A stretch of DNA of 64,000 bases from Anthonomus grandis grandis (taxonomy: Eukaryota > Arthropoda > Insecta > Coleoptera > Curculionidae), in the NCBI RefSeq assembly GCF_022605725.1, contig NC_065546.1, forward strand, positions 42,776,227 through 42,840,226. Direction: 5' to 3'. The position numbers and the translations under genes were made by a program. The notes under the pieces were generated by a model, which saw only the letters and a list, made by a program, of their open reading frames with translations, made no database searches and was not told where the DNA came from. Positions within the stretch are counted from its first letter, which is position 1. Each line of letters begins with the position of its first letter. Of this stretch, positions 13,701-23,230 are shown one piece after another.

Positions 13701-16700
13701 AAAACTGTTCTATTTTTTTTTTCTATTTTTAAGAATTAACTTTAGCGGTACCACTGGCAAAATAATTACAGATTGACGTCACAGTATGATATAATAATAA
13801 TAGTAGTTTGTTTTCAAATTGCTTCTCAAACATTTCCCTCAAGGGCGGAGGAGCATGTCATAATAATATGTAAATAGTATTAATATTATCATTACTATGT
13901 ATTTGAACTATTGTTTTATTTACTTTATATTCGCATCAAGAATTATTATTATAGATTACAATTTATTTCATAAATCCTAACATTAATATAATTTAGATGG
14001 TAGTTTGAAAAAGAAAAAAAATCAAAAAGGTAATTTAGATTCAGGCTTAAGGTGTTATTGTAACTCTACATCTTTTCAAATGGACAACGAATGTCTTCCA
14101 TCATGCGCGGATGATAGCCATTCTTTCGAAAGGGAAATGTGTGGTGCCATCAAGGTTTGTTATATTATGTTATATTATTATAACCTTGTTCACAGGTTGT
14201 GTTATTGTTATAATGCGTCACAACCAAACTATATTCAGAGGAATCAAGCATACAATAAATCAGTCTATTACCAAACCTTGTTATGGTCTTATTTCATACA
14301 CCCTATGGTACCTACTTTCCACAATTGGACTCGCTTGCTTGTTTTTTATTATTAGATTAATATTAATTTTAATTTTGCTAGAGCGTCCGTCTCTAGTTTA
14401 TAAATCCATCTTGGGTGAGGATCGTCAGTGCCGTTCAATAATTTCGCTTTGAAAAGTTATTTTTATTACGTGGTTTTGCTCCCTTTAGACTCGAAACATA
14501 CTTTTATTGCGATCGTCCATAATTCGTGGCAGTGAGACGAAGAGAGAACTAGGCCAAAAATCAATAAAAAATAAGTATTTTGGGTTTCTACCCATCTGAC
14601 TCTACACTCAAATTCTGAATTACCTGGAAAAGTTATTTTTGTTACGTAGCAATGCTCCTTAGAGACGATAAACATCATTTAAGAACGATAGTCCATTTTT
14701 GGTGTTACTAAAAAAAGTTATTTTTCTTATGTGGTCCTGCTACCTTTAGACGAGGAACATCGTTTTATCGAGAGAACCACGTCAAAAACGGGGTCAAAAG
14801 CCAGTGATTAAAGGGACTGAGAGAAAAAATTAGGCTAAAGAGTGGGTAAAACGTAAATTTTTTGGGTTTGTACTGCATATCACTCTTCACTTACGTCCTA
14901 AATTACTTGGAAAAATTATTTTTCTTTCGTAGTGATGCTGCCAATACACAACGAAAGTAATTTTATTACGATCGTCTATGACTTTACTTTTTAATTAATA
15001 ATAATTAAAATTTTCAGGGCCTGCTTTGAGTGGCACACTAATCAAAAGCATCGGGTTTGCGTGGATGCTCTTCGGCATCGCGATGCTTGATTTCATATAT
15101 GCCCCCCTCTTGTTCAGCTTGAAGAATCCGCCAACAAAAGAGGAGAAAAAGGTGAGAACATCCAATCGTCATCGGAAGAAAAAAATAAAGAAAATATCCG
15201 AAAATTTATGTTTCATGCTGTTTTTTTTGCATGTAATTAAATGTTTTTAAGTCTATTTTACTTTGCAGGGTGTTCTTGGACTGTGCATGCTAAACTGTTG
15301 GAGATGATCTTGGATTTACATTATTTTTGTTAATAAACGTGTGCTTTTTCTTATTTTATAGTTTTTTTTTTAATTTGCTGTTACTGGAAGTTAAGTAAGT
15401 AGTTATTTATTTATTCATTTATTCTTAAATGACATTTAAAGCATGTTTGCTAATGATTATGTTTTAACTATTTTTTTCTTATAATAATGCAAACTGTCGA
15501 CATTCAGTGTCATAATAATTATTGGATTCGGTAGATGACTCTTTAAAATCACAACTCAATCAATTCTTGGAACTTTATTGATTTCTATGATTTTAAAGCG
15601 AAGTAACTAAAGAATCATCTAAGTCACAATGATAATATTCAATCATCAATTCTGGGAGAAAAACGTGGAGATCACAGAAAAAATATATTTTTTGCTCAGC
15701 AATAAAAAACGGAAAAGTTAACGCGACATCCTTTAAAACCGTTAAATTGACTATTTTATTTAAGTTAATTATCAATTCTGGGAAAAAAATTTAACAACGA
15801 GAATAACAACGAATCTTATTTGTTGTTTGATTCTAATGATATTTGTCATTTTAAGGTGTCGACTATATCATTTGAATCAATCATGAATTCTGTAAAAATT
15901 TCAGTTTAAATAAATCTAAATGAAAAAAATTTCTAAGTTAATATAATCATATGATGGAACCACAACGAATATCAACTGACAATTAATGCGCCATGGACCG
16001 AGAACTGTTACGGCCACTATTTAATTTGGTTCAAACATCAATTCTAGTAAAAAAATTTGGCTTAATCAATGCTCGGTAAAGATTGACAATGCACATTAAC
16101 TTTTGGGCTTTTTTATCGATTTCTAAGATATTAAAGCGATGTGGCTTGAGAACCAATATGTTGATTTTTTTTAATCACAACGATAATTATCAATTCCGAG
16201 AGAAATTTGTAAGATTCTTGTATTTTTGCTAAATAATTTCTGTGATTTCAAGGCGATGTGATTTGAAAATCATTACTGTTTAATAATCAATTATCAATTT
16301 TGGAAAGAAAATCAGTTTAATCAATTCTAAGTTTGATTTAAAAAAAAAGAGTATCGACATTTTCATATTATTAAACCACGGGCTAAGTGGCTTAAGAGTG
16401 ATTAAGCTCACCTTTTTGTTTAACTCACTTATTTGTTTCTGAGACAAAATGAGTTTAATTATAATTCTCTGTAAAAAAAATTCAATCAAATTCAAAATCA
16501 CATTTTTAAGTTAGAATGAATATCAACTGTTAGAATTTTAACAGTAAAAATCAATGATCAATTCTATAAAAAAAATTAATCACAAGGCAAATCAATTTTT
16601 GTTTTTTTCTTTGTGACTTGACTATGCATATTTACGTCAACTAAATCATTTGAATCAATAATCGATTTTGGGAAATATTAATCTTAATCAATTTTTGGCA

Positions 16701-18360
16701 TAAAAGTATCTGAATCTATATAATCTAATATCTCTGATATACTAGAATCTCAATGAAAATCAACTCTTTGTTTTAAATTTTTCTGTTATTTTATGGTAAC
16801 TTGGCTTGAAAATCATTACGTTGACTAATTCATATAAATTAACAACAATAATAATAAATATTCAAATATGAGAAAAAAATTTATTTAACGAATATTATTT
16901 CTCGTTTTTTTAATGAATACTGTAATTTTAAGCCATACATTTGAATAAATCATCAATTCTGATGAAAATTGGGTTTAATCAATTTTCGGTTAAAAAATTA
17001 TTCCAATCAATTTAATGACAACAAATATCAATTTTTATTTTTTTTTCTCTAAAACTTATTTTTGTCATTTTACATGGCTTCAGAATCACTACGTCGACTC
17101 TTTCATTTAAATCATTCATCAATTCCGGAAAAAATTTCGGTATAAGCAATTCTCGGTAAAGATTGGCAATAAACTTCAACTACAGGCGATGTAGTCTGAG
17201 CATCGTTGACTCTTTTTTCTAAAGCACAATAATAGTTTCAAACAAGAAGGTAAACATTTTAATTAAAAATTTAATTTCCAGAAAAACTTAATTACAACGT
17301 GTATCAACTCTTGATTTTTTCCATTCATTTCTGCAACTACAGCGAGGTCGCTTAAGAATTGTTACGTCCCCTATTTCGTTTAAATTAAGCATCAATTCTC
17401 TGTAGTAAAATATTAGCATCATCAAATCATATTCCTAAATCACAATGAGTATCAGTTCTTAGAATTTTTATTGAAAGAAAAATTAATTTAAACAATTCTC
17501 GTAAAAGTTTAAAATAACAAATAATATTATTTGTTATTTTTTTAAATTGATTTCTGTACTTTTAAGGCATTGATTATATAATTTCAATCAATAATCAATT
17601 CTATAAAAAGTTCGCTTTAATTTTCAGTTAAAAAATTAACGAATCAATTTAATCACACGAATATTAATATTTGTTTTATTTTCTTTAAAATTGATTATAT
17701 TTTAAGGCAACTTTGATTGAGAAGATTTGGTTGAAGCTTGAAAATCCTTACATTGACTGTCTTATGTGAATGAGCAGCGAAACTAATCAATATTTATTCA
17801 CTTGATTTGAATCACAATGGTAATCATCAATAATCGATTCTGTAAAAAAAACGAATATTAATTTTTGTTTTTGCGACGTGGTTTCACAATTTTTACCTCA
17901 ACTATATCATTTAAATCAATAATCATATCAGGGAAATATTTTTTAATAATTCTTGGCAAAAACCTATCCGAATCAATATAATCATATTCTTGAACCATAA
18001 TAAAAATCAATTCTTGTATTTTTATTGATTTCTGTAATCTAAAGGGCACGCGTCTTAAATCTAGAAATTTTCTATCATCGACTTGTCAATATTCAAAATG
18101 CTCCCATTTTTCAACGGTTGCTCGTAGAACCACTCTTTTTTTTGCTTAATATCGCAAATTTTATTTATTTTCATTTTGTTTTTAATAATTTTTTTGTAAA
18201 ATAAATAATTTTGGAGTAAACAGGCAAAAAGTACGGCTCTCCTATTTTATAACAATTCTCGATATAAAATATGGCAATATTTCTTTTTCAGTCGCTGATA
18301 ACAGGGGACCACTCATCTGTTCGGTACGTCAGCTACCAAAACGAGGAAGAAGACGAGTAA
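1794..18360 (+). CDS. Vmat: Vesicular monoamine transporter, 3' half (exons 1794-1895, 7158-7384, 9030-9213, 15018-15151, 18292-18360)
   Basis: Proton-coupled carrier that loads dopamine, serotonin, octopamine and other monoamines into synaptic and dense-core vesicles (SLC18, major facilitator superfamily). Five exons join with matching phases (2-base start, then 1, 0, 1, 0) and give the last 237 residues of a protein usually 500-600 long, about TM7 to the C-terminal tail. Direct signs are DPYIMIAAG, AMLEPSLPIWMM, FLPASVSYLIGTN, GMVDSSMMPELGYLVD, GSVYAIGDVAF and MLDFIYAPL. Residues important in mammalian VMAT2 are kept: the TM7 Glu (AMLEP), the TM10 Asp (AIGDVAF) and the TM11 Asp (MLDF). The last exon encodes a short acidic tail ending EEEDE, where vesicle-sorting signals lie in this family. 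All donors are GTAAAT, GTAAGT or GTGAGA. VAChT is a close relative, but its gene normally has an uninterrupted coding region inside the cholinergic locus, so VMAT fits better. Introns are 5.3, 1.6, 5.8 and 3.1 kb and full of repeats. Confidence 0.93.
1940..2869. other. Intronic sequence starting with a mariner-like terminus
   Basis: Within the intron, 1945-1960 reads TATACAGGGTGTTTCAC, a start typical of mariner-type terminal repeats, but I could not find a matching inverted end downstream. No transposase frame is visible in 1940-2869. It may be a truncated or non-autonomous copy. Confidence 0.3.
2870..3121 (+). mobile_element. Penelope-like retroelement, 5' fragment
   Basis: The frame from 2886 to 3110 resembles the start of a Penelope-like reverse transcriptase: KIHKEQMPLRPI, then ESFVKNSTHFVELL, then GDSLVSFDIESL, the usual lead-in to the RT motif that continues with a YTNVP block. 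It stops at TAA (3109-3111). The continuation (YTNVPIEES) reappears at 6087, on the far side of an RTE insertion, so the two pieces were one copy. There is no upstream coding part and no GIY-YIG domain, so it is 5'-truncated. Confidence 0.75.
3122..6086 (+). mobile_element. RTE-type non-LTR retrotransposon (decayed)
   Basis: LINE of the RTE/BovB type inserted into the Penelope copy. Order: GC-richer 5' UTR (3122-3326); apurinic endonuclease domain from 3327 (HLATYNIRTMRS, then GPCETRLPDEKC); its second half about 3760-4218 with IIGDFNA and a SDHRLV box; a linker; reverse transcriptase from about 4547 (NGKAPGEDGITAEM, IDNYRPISLLPH), with the active-site FADD near 5308 and a C-terminal part to 6069. 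The 3' end is a short GAA repeat. Damage: frameshifts near 3760, 4220-4540 and 5074; an in-frame TAA after GDFNA at about 3898; and an RT segment between the YRPISLL and RGVRQG blocks that is missing. A 5074-5356 remnant keeps RGVRQGN. Flanked by an 11-bp imperfect target duplication (3111-3121 and 6087-6097). Confidence 0.85.
6087..6240 (+). mobile_element. Penelope-like retroelement, 3' fragment
   Basis: Continuation of the copy at 2870-3121. It reads YTNVPIEESMNIIK, then a stop and frameshift, then MGSPLSPVVADIYIEWFEEHA, which matches the Penelope RT block around GSPLSPVVA. Further down, to about 6500, only shredded frames remain. Confidence 0.7.
6241..7157. other. Intronic sequence, no gene recognised
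   Basis: The stretch up to the Vmat acceptor at 7156-7157 is AT-rich. A 71-codon frame at 6782-6997 has no recognisable motif. Parts of 6241-6600 may be further shredded Penelope sequence. Confidence 0.4.
7480..8960 (-). mobile_element. Ty1/copia retrotransposon relic (3' part)
   Basis: Read on the minus strand from about 8890 down to 8010, this carries the end of a copia polyprotein: a YLKKVLKAFGMDNSKACNT block (RT connection region), RPDLCISISNLSRYS, then the RNase H signature GYADADWAGDRTDRKST and a degraded NQSAVKD and HIDIRYHF end. Stops and shifts are frequent. A purine run at about 7999-8012 (minus strand GGAGGGG) looks like the polypurine tract, so sequence to the left is probably LTR. 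The 5' part of the element is absent. It lies in Vmat intron 7385-9029, opposite to the gene. Confidence 0.75.
9441..9475 (+). repeat. 34-bp direct repeat, left copy
   Basis: The block from TGTGGTG through TATATTATGTTA recurs at 14139-14172 with one mismatch. The two copies flank the gypsy body. They may be the surviving ends of its LTRs. Confidence 0.55.
9478..14190 (+). mobile_element. Ty3/gypsy LTR retrotransposon, gag-pol, decayed
   Basis: A gypsy-group element fills most of Vmat intron 9214-15017. Domains in order: Gag, about 9490-10334 (acidic start; Asn/Arg-rich basic tail instead of a clear zinc knuckle); aspartic protease about 10525-10900 with LLVDTGAD and the distal ILGRDF box; reverse transcriptase 11011-11847 with YMDD; RNase H about 11850-12250 (TTDASKEACGAVLS); integrase about 12670-13340; and a basic C-terminal domain ending near 13694. 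Stops or shifts break it at about 9632, 10669, 11847, 12018, 12665-12940 and 13341. I see no env frame. A polypurine tract (13841-13854) precedes TGTCATAATAATATG, the likely 3' LTR start at 13856. The 5' LTR is missing or reduced to a 34-bp match. Confidence 0.85.
13856..14190 (+). repeat. Candidate 3' LTR of the gypsy element
   Basis: It starts just after the polypurine tract with TGTCATAATAATATG and contains the right copy of the 34-bp repeat at 14139-14172. The right boundary is uncertain, because no full 5' LTR survives for comparison. Confidence 0.4.
14453..14990. repeat. Degenerate tandem repeat in Vmat intron
   Basis: At least four diverged units start with AAAAGTTATTTTT, followed by TACGT(A/G)G, TGCT, and a TTTAGAC(G)A..AAACAT stretch ending GCGATCGTCC or similar. 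Unit starts are near 14453, 14628, 14715 and 14910, so spacing varies (about 90-195 bp). It lies between the gypsy element and the Vmat exon at 15018. Confidence 0.65.
15500..18060. repeat. Degenerate satellite array in Vmat intron
   Basis: The last Vmat intron (15152-18291) is mostly diverged copies of one AT-rich monomer of about 100-160 bp. Two recurring cores are ATCAATTCTGGGAAAAAAATT-like (for example 15646, 15770, 16040, 16187, 16557, 16953, 17110, 17390, 17595, 17825) and GGCGATGTGGCTTGAGAATC-like followed by TTACGTYGACT (16135, 16250, 16795, 17070, 17187, 17340, 17740). No coding content is seen. Confidence 0.75.
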
Positions 18361-18540
18361 TCATCCCATGGCTGTACCACACTGAAAAAATGTAAAGAAA
18401 CTGTACAAAAAAAATCCTGTACTTTCCTTGTTTTATAGCTTTGTCTATTGCACTTTAAAGGTACAGGACCAATGTGCAAATGTACAGAAATAAAAGGCGT
18501 GCATATATGAAATAATAATTTATTTGGTTAAAAATTACTA
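18361..18540 (+). promoter_or_regulatory. Vmat 3' UTR with poly(A) signal
   Basis: Directly after the Vmat stop the sequence is non-coding. An AATAAA hexamer at 18489-18494, about 130 nt after the stop, is the first canonical polyadenylation signal. The transcript end itself is inferred. Confidence 0.5.
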
Positions 18541-19494
18541 AAATATTTATGTCTGTTTAAAGCAAGCTCTCTTGGCATTTACTATATAATAAATCGATGG
18601 AAGTGCCTCCCCTCAACTTTAAACTCTCATTTTCATGGGGCCCTCGTGAAAAATCCTTGTGAATGGCTGCACAGGGTTTTAGCCCCTAAAAAAGGGGGCC
18701 ACGAGGCAATCAGAGACCCCTTTTTTTAGTTTCCTTTTAAAGAGAAAATTGATAAAAATATGCACTTCCATCTACACCCTAAAGAAATGAAAATTTAATA
18801 TGATTGTCAAATTTTATGTCTATTTACTCATATATATATATTAAGAGTGTCTTAGAAGTTCTAACTGAAAAACTGAGAATTGCTGGGCCAATCAAAAAGC
18901 CATTTGCAAGGGGATCAACACTGCTGACAGGTCTTTCACGTTTTAAGTTTGTCCAGAGAAATCCGTATGAGAATCAGTGTCTTTTAGTCTGCAAGACTGT
19001 AGAGTCTGTCTTAGGTCATCAAGGATGTGGGTCTAGACGAAAGACAGGAATTTTTACAGGAAAAGGTAATTCATATGACTCAGTACCGTTTGGGATGGTA
19101 GACACATGAAGAGTTAAGGCTGATGAAGCCAAGATTCAAGCAAAAAACAATTATTCTTCGTAGATAACTTAATCGGATGTGACGCATCGATATTTGTTTT
19201 TTTTGCACATCACCTTACACTCTTTTGTCCACAGCAGGATACACTGTGCGTCATGGTACTTTAAATATACAGGACGCACGACTTAACATTTTGGCTCTTT
19301 TTACCCTCTTGTATTTTATAGCAAATATCAACTTATTGTTGAGACTCTCTGCATATTTTTTCCATGGAGATGAGGAATTTATCGACTGATTTTTGGACAA
19401 ATTTGAAATATTCTCTACTTTATACTGGAATTTTATGTCAAATTATGCATAATTTAAATGGAGGAGATGCATGGTTTCTTAAGTAAAAAAAGGT
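18541..19494. other. Intergenic, no gene recognised
   Basis: The region has a GC-richer patch (18600-18730) with G and C runs. A 101-codon frame at 18804-19109 lacks any motif I recognise. It may be distal Vmat 3' UTR or a decayed repeat. Confidence 0.4.
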
Positions 19495-22480
19495 CTTTTC
19501 TTTCAAGGGCCATTGAAAGATATTAAAATATTAAGAAAATCCTTGGAAAATCTAGGAATCCCAGAGAAATCATTGAATTTTTTTAAAATTTTTTGAAAAA
19601 ACTCAAATAATAAAATAAGGATTTCTTGGAAAACCTTGCAAAGTAACAAAAAATAATCCTTGGAAATCCAAAAATTCAATTGAAACACCCTATAAATAAT
19701 TGCCTCAGAATTAATTTTTTTTTCATAAAAACCGTTGCAGAAACACCATTTTGGCACCTAGGAAAAAATATTAAGAAAATCGTGAAAAGTTCCCCTAGTA
19801 AATAAAATCCTTTGAAAAATATTTGAATATTAAGAGAAATCCTTTAAGAAAAATGCCAGGAATCAATTACAAATGGATTCCTTTAAATCATTGGAAAATA
19901 AAGGAGTAATAAAACATGGATACTTTGAAGACCTTGAGGGAAATATTAAAAACGGTCCTTGAAAATCCAAGAATTCCAGAAATCCATTGCCCGCCTAACA
20001 TCCTATAGACAACTACCAAAGATTTTTTCGGAAACACTCTTGGAGAAAGTTCTTTTTGGCCCTAGAAACATTTAAAAAGTCCTTGGAAAATTCAGGAAAT
20101 CATTGCTGAGACACCCCGTAGACAATTTACACTTGGAAAAACATGAAGGGAAACCCTTGAAACTTTTAGGAGTTTCATTAAATTTTTTTGTGCGAAAATG
20201 CTTAGATAATTATTAAAATATCAAAAAAGTCTAGGAATTCATTGTTAATACATCCGATAGATCCTTGCCGAATTATTTTTTTGCAAAGCCTTTGGAAAAA
20301 ATTGTTTTTGGCCATTTAAGAAAAATACTTGGAAAATCCAAAGATCCAGGAAATACACGAGTCTATGTCTAGAAAATTTAATTTTTTAGAACTTTAGGGA
20401 TATGTTGACAAAAATTATTGAAAAAACTAGGAATCCATGGCTAAATACCCTGTAGATAACTTTTACGTAGTAATCTATTTTTTTTCTGAAAAGCCGTTGG
20501 AAAACTATTAATGGAAGTCTTTAAAAAATTCAGAAATCTAGGAAAATCATTTAAAAATCCAGAAATCTATTGCTAGGATATCCTGTATATCATTGCCATA
20601 TTTTATTTTTAGAAAACCCTTGGAACAAAAGTCATTTTTAGCCATCTTTCAAAACATTCCAATGGGCAAAATTTTTGGATAATCCTGGATAGTCAAAGAT
20701 TCAGGAAATCGAAAAATCTGTTGCTACAAAAGGTAATTTTTTTTGGGGAAACTTAAGGAAAATGCTTGGAAAATTCAAGGAATCCGGAAATATATTGCTG
20801 AGACAACCTATAGCCGCTATAATTTTTTTTTTGAGATAACTATTTAAAAATGTGCAAATATTTAAAGATAAATCCTTGGAAAAACCAGGAAGCCATGGTT
20901 GACACACATAGTGCATAGTAGCAGCAATATACAACACGTAGACGTACATAAATTTTATATAGTACTTAATCTTATTTGGAAAAACCTTTTTAGAAATATT
21001 AAGAGAATTCCATGAAAACTTTAGAAATTCTAGGGAAATTATCCATTTTTTTTTAAAACCCCTGAGAAAATCCAGAGATTCCAGGAGTCCATTGCTGAGA
21101 CACCTTGTAAATAAATAATAATTGTAAAACAATTTTTATTGGGAAAATCTCGGAGAAAGAATGAAAGTATCATACCTGAATAAATATTAAAATATTATAA
21201 AAAACCTTTGGAGAAACCAAGTTTTTTACAGACGACACATCCTTAAGAGCTGAAAAATGTTCGTGATAATGATAAATAAGCCGAGAAATCGTGACAAAGC
21301 ATGGATAAATAACCAAAAATTATGCTTAAAAATCCCAATTTATCCTTGAGCAATTTGACTTTTGCAGACGATACAGCGTTCACCGCAGCACTTTTTTTTC
21401 TGAAAACTGAGAAATGTTTGAAAAATTAAGGTGAAAAATAACATTTCATCCGGAACTTTATTATTAATTAGACGGACACAATGCACGTTTTTTAATCAAA
21501 ATAAGACATGCAGACACAACAAGTGAGGGTAATTGACTGTAATCCTCGGAAAGCAAAATCCTCGTTTTTTACAGATGACAGAGTGTTAATGGCAGAAAAC
21601 TTGAAAGACCTATACAGCACCCAATTCATTTATCAATAATAAAATCATCAGTAGGGGACCTATATACAAAAAAAATTATTTAAATGAAACTGTGTGTAAG
21701 TTACAATAATAATAATATATCCAGCTATAATATATGTACCAAAGACGCTTCTAACTTAAATTTAATTAAAAAAGGAGGTTATATAATGTATATTAGTCTC
21801 CTTAGAAGGTTATTGTGATTAGACAATAATCGACAAAAAAGAAACCTGAGATCAACCCTGATTTTTATCAAGTCTACTTTACGTTTTAAGCTGGTAAGGG
21901 TCCGAAATACAGGGCAGTAATCGTAATATTTCTGCGTACTCAACTATATCCCCATATATTTGTATATTAATTTATAATAGTTTGATCGCATCCTTGGGCA
22001 ACTAATTCTATATGTAGCATTAGAGAGTATACATTATAGTGCATGTTAGAAAAAAAATATGAAAGAAAAACGTAATATTAGAACGATATAATATATTTAA
22101 TATTATCTTAAATGTTATACTGTGGTGAGATATATTAATAAAAATGTTACAAAGCTCCAAAGCCATTTGTTTTATTTTATATTAAGTGTGCAACGTTGTT
22201 TTTCCTTAAGCTAATGTGTCAAAGTATTCATTGCTTCTGACATCCTGTAGATAATTTCAATAGAGTTTTAGAAAAAATTATTGGAATAATATTAAGCAAA
22301 ATCCTTGAACATTTTAAGGATTCAATTTAATTTATCAATAATGTTTTTTTTTTGGGAAAACCTCTGTCCAAAATATACAGGAATCCATTTCTAATTTTTT
22401 TTTTTTTTTTTTTGAAAATTTTAAGAAAAATGCTTGGTAAATCCAGGATTCGATGACTAAGACACCATGTAGATCATTTC
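19495..22480. repeat. Degenerate satellite array between Vmat and the four-TM gene
   Basis: Diverged copies of a monomer containing TCCTTGGAAAATCCAGGAAT, then CATTGCTGAGACACCCTGTAG, then ATAATTGCC, then TTTTTGGAAAA. The CACCCTGTAG-like core recurs near 19685, 20002, 20111, 20250, 20443, 20577, 20800, 21101, 22238 and 22460, giving steps of about 110-160 bp or multiples. The stretch 21230-22230 is more diverged. The repeat differs from the one inside the Vmat intron. No genes are visible in it. Confidence 0.75.
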
Positions 22481-22539
22481 CAGGTATAATAACTGTAAGT
22501 ATATACTGTGAACAAGGCCGAATATAATTCTCTTTCATC

Positions 22540-23230
22540 AGGACTGTTTATGTTTCTTTATCGATTGGCGGTCTCCTTAACCGCTTAGTTTAGTTTTCAG
22601 TCTTTACGTGACGTTTAAATTGTTAAGTTCTATAATTCGTAATACACTTGTTTGTTTTACATGGTTGTTTAAAATTCACCAAAAATAAAACATTTATTTA
22701 ACTCTAACAATACTTATTTTTAATACTAAACGACAAAGCCAAATTACTTGTATGTATTTGCATAACATTTGATGACTAGTAATACGAAGTAATAAAAAGA
22801 TACAAAAATGGAATTGAAAACACATAGATTTTTTGTTTTTAAATGGATATCCCCTTGTATGTTTCAATTACATGCTTTATAAAGTATTAGTATCTACAAT
22901 TAATTTTCAATATATACAAATAATTAAAGACTGATAACTCTGCGAACTTATCTCGTCACTCAAAAATCCAATTTAGTATTTTCTCGATATATTTATTATA
23001 TATAGAATTTGTTTAATTATTTTACACCTTATTAGATAAGATTAGTTATCTTGAATATACACATACAGATGGTGTAAATGCGTGAAATGTGCTGACGGTT
23101 AAAAACATTGGAAAAAATAATTGATAAAATCATCATGTAGCAATTTTATGTTTTAACATTACTTTATAATTAAATGATTATTAACCCTTACTTTAGAGTA
23201 AAAATCGATTGACATATTTGTTAATTAAAT
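22540..23230. promoter_or_regulatory. Upstream region of the four-TM gene
   Basis: Intergenic, AT-rich and without open frames. It must hold the promoter of the gene starting at 23231 if that gene has no upstream non-coding exon. I see no convincing TATA-Inr pair among the many AT runs. Confidence 0.3.

Noticed and set aside
14005..14355. Cys-rich 116-codon frame (LRCYCNSTS, NECLPSC) as a receptor-ectodomain exon
   Set aside because: The Cys spacing hints at a TGF-beta receptor type fold, but it lies in or beside a gypsy LTR, its downstream half is low-complexity, and no neighbouring exon fits.
1794..18360. Vmat exons as a vesicular acetylcholine transporter
   Set aside because: VAChT usually has an uninterrupted coding region nested in the ChAT gene; here four introns cut the region, and residues match VMAT better.
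18804..19109. 101-codon ORF as a small gene
   Set aside because: No recognised motif, unremarkable composition, and no promoter or splice context.
19503..21132. Minus-strand ORFs (Phe/Leu/Lys-rich) in the satellite
   Set aside because: They arise from the translation of a tandem repeat with GGAAAATCC cores; repetitive and without domain.
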